Part shown: one piece after another, positions 1 through 5,556 of the stretch
Position numbering within the stretch: the stretch's first letter is position 1
How the letters are laid out: each line of letters starts with the position of its first letter
Source: Porphyromonas sp.
Lineage (GTDB): Bacteria > Bacteroidota > Bacteroidia > Bacteroidales > Porphyromonadaceae
NCBI GenBank assembly: GCA_029983495.1
Contig: JASBZJ010000130.1
Span: 1-5,556, forward strand
Length of the DNA: 5,556 bases
Reading direction: 5' to 3'
Notes under the pieces: generated by a model
Told to the model about the DNA's origin: nothing
The model's database searches: none
Seen by the model: the letters and a program-made list of their open reading frames with translations, nothing else
Position numbers and translations under genes: made by a program

Positions 1-1262
1 ACCTAGCCTACCCCACATTCCTAGTTGTTTCTCCTCTAAACTACTATACGATTATTAGTGGAGGACGAACTGCTGATGCACTATGGGTTGCAATAAAGAA
101 AGTAATAGACGAACACAAAAAAATTATTACCTCTGGACCTGTATTTACCAAAATAAACTACCCTTCGCAACTCTATGCTGGCGAAGATGCTACCTTTACT
201 ATTGATTACAAGTCGTTTGGCGATTGCAAACTTTCGTACGAATACAACGGACAAAAAGCTGATATTAAGGATAATACCTTTACCCTAAAAAACCTCGCTA
301 CGGGTAAACACGAAGTAAAAATAATGGCTACTGATAGCAAAACCACTACAACAGAAACCCAAACCATTACAGTTTCGGAACTTGCTGGAACCACTATCCC
401 CCAATCGTATTCGTTCGACGATGGTATGGTACCTGTAAAGTGGTTAGCAACAAAAGCAAGCAAAAATGGTTATGGATGGGTTTCGATAAACGATTACACA
501 ACGCACAATATTAAGAACTTCGCTTCGCTCTTTAAGGATCCTTTATTAGCATACAATAAAGGTGGCGATGCTTTAGTTTCGTTTAGTGGGTTACTCCCAA
601 CATTATGTGGTAATACCTCAAATGGAGTAGGTTTTGGAGGAACGGAGCAAAAAGACTATGATGATTACCTTATTAGTGAAGCGTTTAATATTCCTAGCGA
701 TGCCAGCAAACCTGGTTTAACATTCCACTATAGTCGCTTCTTTGAAGATTCCACACCCGATATGATTCAAGTACTTGTTTCGCCAACGGGTAAACGCGGA
801 ATAACGGATTTTACCGACACCGTGGCAGAATTTGTATCAAGTCAAAGTACTGGGAATAAAAATAATCCTTGGCATTTTGGAACAATATCGCTCGAAAAAT
901 ATAAAGGCAAATCTATTTCGATTGCTATCCGTCACCTCAAAAAGGAGGGTACAACACTTTCGAAAGCGGGAGTTCGTATTGATGAAGTAAAAGTTATTAA
1001 GGACAATTACCTAGCGGTAAATGTTCCCGAAATGAACAACATCGAACTATTCCCCACACGAGCAACTGAACAAGCTACACTTGTTGCGCCTAAAGGCAGC
1101 CAGGTGACTATATTCAACGTAAATGGCAAACAAGTTGCAAACTTTACCCAACAGACCGAAAACCAACAAATACAAGTTGCTGGCTATGCTCGTGGCACTT
1201 ACTTTGTTCGCGTAAGTTCACAACAAGGCAACTTCCGCATACTTACACTTATCGTTAAATAA
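1..1262 (+). CDS. T9SS-secreted multidomain protein: thioredoxin-like end, Ig-like domain, choice-of-anchor-J-like domain, sorting domain (5' partial)
   Basis: The reading frame is open from the first full codon at position 3 to TAA at 1260-1262, giving 419 visible residues. The true start lies upstream, and the Met at 324 is internal. Visible residues 1-40 resemble the C-terminal half of a thioredoxin fold: a Y-P-T segment like the cis-proline loop, a beta strand (FLVV), a Gly-Gly turn and a final helix. Any CXXC motif would be outside the window. Residues about 46-124 look like an Ig/PKD-type beta sandwich, ending in a 'GKHEVKIMATD'-style strand. Residues about 135-335 fit the choice-of-anchor-J/cleaved-adhesin pattern, with SFDDG...W (137-147), DDYLIS (220-225) and a closing VRIDEVKVI (324-332). 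Residues 345-419 match a T9SS type A sorting domain (VTIFNVNGKQV, then GTYFVRV and a terminal IVK). By family knowledge it should cross the outer membrane through the type IX secretion system, and the sorting domain is usually cleaved. The architecture recalls Omp28-like Bacteroidota proteins. Ligand and function are unknown. Confidence 0.85.
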   Translation, partial: LAYPTFLVVSPLNYYTIISGGRTADALWVAIKKVIDEHKKIITSGPVFTKINYPSQLYAGEDATFTIDYKSFGDCKLSYEYNGQKADIKDNTFTLKNLATGKHEVKIMATDSKTTTTETQTITVSELAGTTIPQSYSFDDGMVPVKWLATKASKNGYGWVSINDYTTHNIKNFASLFKDPLLAYNKGGDALVSFSGLLPTLCGNTSNGVGFGGTEQKDYDDYLISEAFNIPSDASKPGLTFHYSRFFEDSTPDMIQVLVSPTGKRGITDFTDTVAEFVSSQSTGNKNNPWHFGTISLEKYKGKSISIAIRHLKKEGTTLSKAGVRIDEVKVIKDNYLAVNVPEMNNIELFPTRATEQATLVAPKGSQVTIFNVNGKQVANFTQQTENQQIQVAGYARGTYFVRVSSQQGNFRILTLIVK

Positions 1263-1306
1263 TAGCGAAGCATAAGTGTGGTTCCCTAACAGAACCAACT
1301 GCTTAT
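1245..1306 (+). other. Competing small inverted repeats around the stop codon of the secreted-protein gene
   Basis: Two pairings share the segment ATAAG at 1272-1276. In the first, 1245-1252 (ACACTTAT) pairs perfectly with 1272-1279 (ATAAGTGT) across the stop codon. In the second, 1272-1276 pairs with 1302-1306 (CTTAT), and inside that TGGTTC (1279-1284) pairs with GAACCA (1292-1297). The two cannot form together. They may simply be 3'-end mRNA structure upstream of the terminator. No regulatory role is shown. Confidence 0.35.
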
Positions 1307-1317
1307 AACTATTCCTC

Positions 1318-1361
1318 AGCAGGTCGCTTTGGTACAACACCAAGGCGACCTGTTTATTGTT
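1318..1361 (+). terminator. Rho-independent terminator after the secreted-protein gene
   Basis: A 14-base left arm (1320-1333) pairs with a 14-base right arm (1339-1352) around the 5-base loop ACAAC. All pairs are Watson-Crick except one T-G wobble (1328/1344). The stem can extend by G-T and A-T pairs at its base. A T-rich tail (TTTATTGTT) follows directly. It lies about 55 bases after the stop at 1262, so it should end the upstream transcript and insulate fbp. The opposite strand has no T-run after the stem, so it reads as a one-way terminator. Confidence 0.88.
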
Positions 1362-1461
1362 ACCAACAGCATAATAGTAACCTATGCAAAAGCTCTCCCC
1401 TTCCCCGCTCAACTACCGCATGCGAAAAAGAGTACTTAATAGGTCTCACAATAAAAATAGC

Positions 1462-1469
1462 TATCTTTG
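1462..1469 (+). promoter_or_regulatory. Bacteroidota-type -7 box of the fbp promoter
   Basis: TATCTTTG matches the Bacteroidota sigma-ABfr -7 consensus TAnnTTTG exactly. It sits 27 bases before the fbp ATG and downstream of the terminator, where a promoter is expected. The partner -33 element (TTTG/TTG) is not evident at the usual spacing, around 1437-1443 (AATAGG and flanks), so the promoter may be weak or activator-dependent. The predicted leader would be only about 20 bases. Confidence 0.6.
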
Positions 1470-1496
1470 TAGAGGTCTAGCAATTACCCGATTAAT

Positions 1497-3554
1497 ATGA
1501 CACGCGACAATAGTCTACAGGATGCTGTTCGTAACGACCTTCGTTACCTGCAGTTACTGGCTGACCGTTTTCCAACGTCAGCAGCAGCCTCAACCGAAAT
1601 AATTAACCTCGAGGCAATATTAAACCTTCCCAAAGGAACCGAGCACTTCCTAGCCGATGTGCATGGCGAGTATGAAGCCTTCGACCACGTACTAAAGAAT
1701 GCTTCGGGAGCCATCTTACGAAACATAAAGCAACTGTTTGAAGACTCGATGCTTTCGCAGGAGATGGCCGAACTTGCAACTCTAGTTTACTACCCCAAAG
1801 AAGTATTGGAACGCATCCACCACGAAATGCGCGAAAAGGATACAAAAAGCTGGTACAAGGTTACCCTGCATCGCCTCGTAAAACTTTGCCGGCGAACCAG
1901 CGAAAAGTATACCCGCAGTAAAGTACGTAAATCGTTGCCTGAAGAATATAGCTATATTATAGAAGAGCTTTTACACGAAAAAGGCGATTCGCCCATGAAG
2001 GTAGCTTATACCGAAAGTATTTTCGAGACTATTACCTCCATTGGCAAAGCGGATGATTTTATTGTAGCACTATGCCAAACCATAAAACGGTTAGTTATTG
2101 ACCACCTACACATTGTTGGCGATGTTTATGACCGAGGACCTGGGGCACAGCATATTATGGATACCATTCTTAATTACCACCACGTAGATATTCAATGGGG
2201 TAACCACGATGTACTATGGATGGGTGCGGCTGCTGGGAACTTGGCATGTATGGCAAACGTTATTCGTATCGCCTTACGCTATGCGAACCTCGATACCATT
2301 GAAGATGGTTATGGTATAAACCTTTTACCTTTAGCAACTTTTGCTATGGAAACATATGCCGAAGATCCCTGTTCTTGCTTCCAGCCCAAACTTGGAGATT
2401 CGGAAAATATGCCCGATAGTAAAAGCGTTTACCTCATTAGCCAAATGCACAAAGCAATTTCGATTATCCAATTTAAGCTCGAGTATCAAATTATTAAAGA
2501 TCACCCCGAATACAAAATGGATGCTCGTAACTTGCTACACAAAATAAATTGGGAAGACGGAACCTTGGATCTAACAGGTACAGCTCCTAACGGTGGGTAC
2601 GGCCATCACCCCATGAAGGATATGAACTTCCCCACCATCGATAAAAATGCCCCCTACGCTTTAACTGAGGGAGAACAATTGGTAGTAGATCGACTAAAAG
2701 AATCGTTCGCACGGAGCGAAAAACTTCATAAACATATACGTGGCTTGTATAGCATTGGCAGCATGTACTTAGCTATGAATGGTAACTTGCTATTCCACGC
2801 TTCAATGCCATTAAATGAAGATGGTACTCTAAAAAGTGTTGTTGTAGGCGAGAACAAATACAAAGGAAAAGCCCTTTACGATCGTATTGAGGAACTTATT
2901 CGTGAAGCTTACTTTGGCGATAGTGAAACAGAAACCCGCAAGGAAGCTTGCGACTATATGTGGTACTTGTGGTGTGGTCCCGATTCGCCGTTGTTTGATA
3001 AAAGTGCCATGACTACCCTCGAACGCTACTTTGTAGATGACAAAACAACCCATAACGAAGTAAAGGGATATTATTACAAATACCGTTCGGAGGAAGCCAC
3101 AGCAACTATGATACTTGCCGAGTTTGGTCTAACTGGCGATAACTGCCATATCATTAATGGGCACGTGCCCGTAAAAGCCAAAAAGGGAGAAAAACCCCTA
3201 ATGGCAGGTGGTAAGTTATTGGTGATTGATGGTGGTTTTAGCCGTGCATATCAATCTACAACAGGTATTGCAGGGTACACCCTCATATTCAATTCGCAAG
3301 GTATGCAACTTGTTCAACACGAGCCTTTCTCGAGCAAACGCGAAGCTATCGAAAACCTCGATGATATAAAAAGCGTAACCATTCTTACACAAACCTCAAG
3401 CGAACGTATACGTGTACGCGATACCAATGTTGGTAAAGAGTTACAAGAACAAATTAACAACTTAAAAAAACTTCTTACAGCATACCACCTCGGGCTCATT
3501 AAGGAACGCCCTTACCGAGAAGTTAGTCTGAAGTTGAATATGAAAAAAAGCTAG
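1497..3554 (+). CDS. fbp: Fructose-1,6-bisphosphatase, class III
   Basis: This enzyme hydrolyses fructose-1,6-bisphosphate to fructose-6-phosphate plus phosphate, an irreversible cytoplasmic step of gluconeogenesis. The 685-residue protein is close in length to the Bacillus subtilis class III enzyme (about 670). It has the calcineurin-like metallophosphatase motifs in order: D54-x-H56-G57 inside the family signature LPKGTEHF..DVHGEYEAFDHVL, G208-D-V-Y-D-R-G214, G235-N-H-D238, the late G555-H556 in 'INGHVPV', and D578-G-G in 'IDGGFSRAY'. These Asp, Asn and His residues are expected to bind the divalent metals. No motif is broken and there is no signal peptide. The ATG at 1497 fits because it sits just after the -7 box and the N-terminus reads as normal for the family. 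No Shine-Dalgarno is visible, which is usual in Bacteroidota. The B. subtilis homologue is activated by phosphoenolpyruvate; whether that holds here is not visible. The stop lies 9 bases before the PBP gene, suggesting cotranscription. Confidence 0.97.
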   Translation: MTRDNSLQDAVRNDLRYLQLLADRFPTSAAASTEIINLEAILNLPKGTEHFLADVHGEYEAFDHVLKNASGAILRNIKQLFEDSMLSQEMAELATLVYYPKEVLERIHHEMREKDTKSWYKVTLHRLVKLCRRTSEKYTRSKVRKSLPEEYSYIIEELLHEKGDSPMKVAYTESIFETITSIGKADDFIVALCQTIKRLVIDHLHIVGDVYDRGPGAQHIMDTILNYHHVDIQWGNHDVLWMGAAAGNLACMANVIRIALRYANLDTIEDGYGINLLPLATFAMETYAEDPCSCFQPKLGDSENMPDSKSVYLISQMHKAISIIQFKLEYQIIKDHPEYKMDARNLLHKINWEDGTLDLTGTAPNGGYGHHPMKDMNFPTIDKNAPYALTEGEQLVVDRLKESFARSEKLHKHIRGLYSIGSMYLAMNGNLLFHASMPLNEDGTLKSVVVGENKYKGKALYDRIEELIREAYFGDSETETRKEACDYMWYLWCGPDSPLFDKSAMTTLERYFVDDKTTHNEVKGYYYKYRSEEATATMILAEFGLTGDNCHIINGHVPVKAKKGEKPLMAGGKLLVIDGGFSRAYQSTTGIAGYTLIFNSQGMQLVQHEPFSSKREAIENLDDIKSVTILTQTSSERIRVRDTNVGKELQEQINNLKKLLTAYHLGLIKERPYREVSLKLNMKKS

Positions 3555-3563
3555 CTACAAAGC

Positions 3564-5556
3564 ATGAAGCTGATAAAGAAAAAAATAGTCGCTACCTTGT
3601 GGATCCTTTTTGGTGTAGCCTGGGTAGGGGTAGCGATACTTTTCTTTTTGATCGAAACGGGTGCCATAGGCTATATGCCTCCCGTTGAGAACTTACAAAA
3701 CCCAATTGATAAATTTGCTTCCCAGTTAATCTCGTCCGATGGAGAGGTTCTGGGGAGCTATGCTCGTAGTGGGAACAACCGCATTTATACGACTTACGAA
3801 AAACTGTCGCCCTATGTAGTTGATGCATTAATAGCTACCGAGGACAAGCGTTACTATTCCCACAACGGAATTGACGCAAAAGCTCTAATGCGTGCAATTG
3901 TAATGCGTGGCATACTTAGGCAAAAAGGTGGCGGTGGCGGGAGTACTATAACCCAACAACTAGCAAAACAACTCTATTCCCCACGTGCCGAAAATGTAAT
4001 TGAAAGGTTATTCCAAAAACCCATCGAATGGGTAATTGCATTAAAACTCGAACGAGCCTACACCAAGGAGGAAATTGTGGGCATGTACTTAAATCAATTC
4101 GACTTTTTATATAATGCAGTTGGCATTGAAAGTGCTACCGGAACCTACTTTTCAAAAAAAACTTCGGACTTGAACATTCAGGAAGCAGCAACACTTGTAG
4201 GGATGTGCAATAACCCCGCCTACTATAATCCCATACTACATAAAAATAACTGCCTACAACGGCGGAATATAGTACTCGAAAGGATGCGTTCAGCAGGAAT
4301 GCTTTCGCGCCAGGAAGTCGATTCGCTTAAGCAACTTCCTCTCGAAACAAACTTTAGGCAATTAAGCCATAACGATGGTATTGCCCCCTATTTTCGCGAA
4401 CATATCCGCAATTTACTTACAGCCAAAAAGCCCAAACGCTCGGATTATAACCAATGGTCCAAGGAACAGTACCGAATTGATTCACTCGCATGGGAAACCG
4501 ACCCACTTTATGGTTGGTGCAATAAAAACCGTAAAAGCGATGGCTCGAACTACGACCTCTATGCCGATGGACTAAAAATATACACTACCCTAAATAGTAA
4601 AATGCAACGTTATGCCGAAGAAGCCGTTAGCGAACATATGGGTAGCTATGCACAACCCCTTTTCGACAACGAAAAAAAGCATTCCCCAACACGACCATTC
4701 TCGAGCCTAGTAACCGAGAAAGAAAAAAATGATATTATTAACCGAGCCATTCGCCAAAGCGATAGGTTCTACCAAATGCGCAAAGCGGGTAAATCGCTAA
4801 AGGAAATAGATGATGCTTTTAATACCCCTACCGAAATGCGTGTTTGGGGTTGGCAAGGAGTTCGAGATACTGTAATGACTCCTCGCGATAGTATTCTGTA
4901 CTATAAAAGCTTTTTACGCACCTCTTTTATGGCTATGAACCCCTACAATGGGCATATTCTTGCCTATGTTGGTGGTATTGACTTCCGCACGTTCAAATAC
5001 GATATGGTTTACCAAGGGCGTAGGCAAGTGGGTTCAACCATTAAGCCTTTCCTTTATTCCCTTTCGATGATTGAAGGGATTACCCCCTGCGATGAAGTAG
5101 AACACAAACCCGTAACCCTATACGATGCCAATGGTCGTGCATGGACGCCCCGTAGCGGAGGAGCCCGTAGACAAGGCGAAATGGTTACCATAAAATGGGG
5201 GCTACAAAACTCGTCGAACTGGGTAACTGCATACCTTATGGGGCGTACCTCACCACACACTTTTTTACGTATGCTCCGTAGCTATGGGGTAAAAGGGCAT
5301 ATCGACCCCGTTGTTTCGATGGCTGCAGGTACACCCGATGTTTCGCTGTACGAAATGGTTAGTGCTTATACAACCTTCGTAACACAAGGTATACGTTCGG
5401 AACCGCTACCAATAACTCGTATCGAGGATCAGTATGGCAATGTTATTGCTTCGTTTACACCGCAAATGAGCGAAGTGCTTTCGTCCGATGCTGCCTTAAA
5501 AATGGTTGATATGATGCGTGCAGTTGTTGATGGGGGTACAGGTGGACGGTTACGAT
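3564..5556 (+). CDS. Class A penicillin-binding protein (PBP1A-like bifunctional transglycosylase/transpeptidase), 3' partial
   Basis: This is a bifunctional peptidoglycan synthase anchored in the inner membrane: it polymerises lipid II into glycan strands and cross-links the stem peptides. The frame is open from ATG 3564 to the window end, with 664 residues visible. A Lys-rich cytoplasmic tip and one membrane segment (about 8-30) come first. The GT51 domain follows, with E93-D94-K-R-Y-Y-S-H100-N-G (E93 the likely catalytic Glu), a run of five glycines leading into S127-T-I-T-Q-Q-L-A-K135, the R148-R164 helix ending KLER, MYLNQ (174-178) and EAATLVG (207-213). A linker with LKIYTTLNSKMQ (337-348) leads to the transpeptidase domain from about 449. 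It carries S491-T-I-K494 (acyl-enzyme serine and lysine) and S550-S-N552. The third motif, KTG, is expected soon after 'VVDGGTGG' and lies beyond the window, so this is a window truncation, not gene decay. The stop codon just upstream leaves ATG 3564 as the first available start. I leave the gene symbol blank because class A paralogues (mrcA/ponA names) are not reliably told apart here. Confidence 0.95.
   Translation, partial: MKLIKKKIVATLWILFGVAWVGVAILFFLIETGAIGYMPPVENLQNPIDKFASQLISSDGEVLGSYARSGNNRIYTTYEKLSPYVVDALIATEDKRYYSHNGIDAKALMRAIVMRGILRQKGGGGGSTITQQLAKQLYSPRAENVIERLFQKPIEWVIALKLERAYTKEEIVGMYLNQFDFLYNAVGIESATGTYFSKKTSDLNIQEAATLVGMCNNPAYYNPILHKNNCLQRRNIVLERMRSAGMLSRQEVDSLKQLPLETNFRQLSHNDGIAPYFREHIRNLLTAKKPKRSDYNQWSKEQYRIDSLAWETDPLYGWCNKNRKSDGSNYDLYADGLKIYTTLNSKMQRYAEEAVSEHMGSYAQPLFDNEKKHSPTRPFSSLVTEKEKNDIINRAIRQSDRFYQMRKAGKSLKEIDDAFNTPTEMRVWGWQGVRDTVMTPRDSILYYKSFLRTSFMAMNPYNGHILAYVGGIDFRTFKYDMVYQGRRQVGSTIKPFLYSLSMIEGITPCDEVEHKPVTLYDANGRAWTPRSGGARRQGEMVTIKWGLQNSSNWVTAYLMGRTSPHTFLRMLRSYGVKGHIDPVVSMAAGTPDVSLYEMVSAYTTFVTQGIRSEPLPITRIEDQYGNVIASFTPQMSEVLSSDAALKMVDMMRAVVDGGTGGRLR

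Noticed and set aside
206..463. Minus-strand ORF of 85 codons with hydrophobic stretches
   Set aside because: It lies wholly inside the secreted-protein gene on the opposite strand, and I recognise no protein family in it. The hydrophobic run is the reverse complement of Thr/Lys-rich coding sequence.
324..1262. A shorter gene starting at the Met at 324
   Set aside because: The same frame is open back to the window edge, and the residues before 324 form continuous domain sequence (thioredoxin-like end and Ig-like strands). Met 324 is an internal residue in a beta strand.
1218..1412. Minus-strand 64-codon ORF covering the intergenic region
   Set aside because: It runs through both arms of the terminator hairpin and the end of the upstream gene, with no recognisable domain and no promoter for that strand that I could see.
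1544..3499. Several short ORFs on both strands inside fbp (such as 1603-1845 minus, 2341-2547 plus, 2829-3053 minus)
   Set aside because: The fbp frame is complete with all family motifs, so these overlapping short frames are shadows without independent support.
3927..3941. G-rich run (GGTGGCGGTGGCGGG) as a possible G-quadruplex or slippery repeat
   Set aside because: It encodes the five glycines leading into the STITQQLAK motif of the GT51 domain, where relatives also have glycines, and the frame stays intact. Coding constraint explains it.
3592..5260. Short ORFs inside the PBP gene (3592-3828 minus, 4375-4575 plus, 5054-5260 minus)
   Set aside because: The PBP frame runs unbroken through all of them with its motifs in the right order and spacing.
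5480..5556. Apparent lack of the KTG transpeptidase motif in the PBP
   Set aside because: The motif normally follows the 'GGTGG' stretch by a short distance, and the window ends at that point with the frame still open. It is a window edge, not a defective enzyme.

Overview
The window looks like chromosomal DNA from a member of the Bacteroidota, probably a Bacteroidales-type organism that has a type IX secretion system (T9SS). Three things point there. The first gene ends in a T9SS type A-like C-terminal sorting domain. The second encodes a class III fructose-1,6-bisphosphatase, a family typical of Firmicutes and Bacteroidota. The promoter in front of the second gene has a Bacteroidota-style -7 box (TAnnTTTG), and no gene start shows a convincing Shine-Dalgarno sequence. 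I do not assign a genus.

Layout, all on the plus strand. Positions 1-1262 hold the 3' part of a multidomain secreted protein: the end of a thioredoxin-like fold, an Ig/PKD-like domain, a choice-of-anchor-J-like beta domain, and the T9SS signal. Positions 1263-1496 are non-coding. They contain a strong hairpin terminator (1318-1361) and, further right, a promoter for the next gene. Positions 1497-3554 encode a complete 685-residue class III FBPase with every metallophosphatase motif intact. After a 9-base gap, 3564-5556 encodes a class A penicillin-binding protein (PBP1A-like), cut by the window end before its KTG motif.

The terminator separates the secreted protein from what looks like an fbp-PBP1A transcription unit. 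FBPase makes fructose-6-phosphate, which can feed hexosamine and then peptidoglycan precursor synthesis. The PBP polymerises and cross-links peptidoglycan. The pairing is metabolically plausible, but any functional link is inference. I found no RNA gene, insertion sequence, CRISPR array, phage gene or defence gene. I also saw no clear evidence of a new biological system: this is mostly ordinary core-genome sequence with one accessory-type secreted protein.
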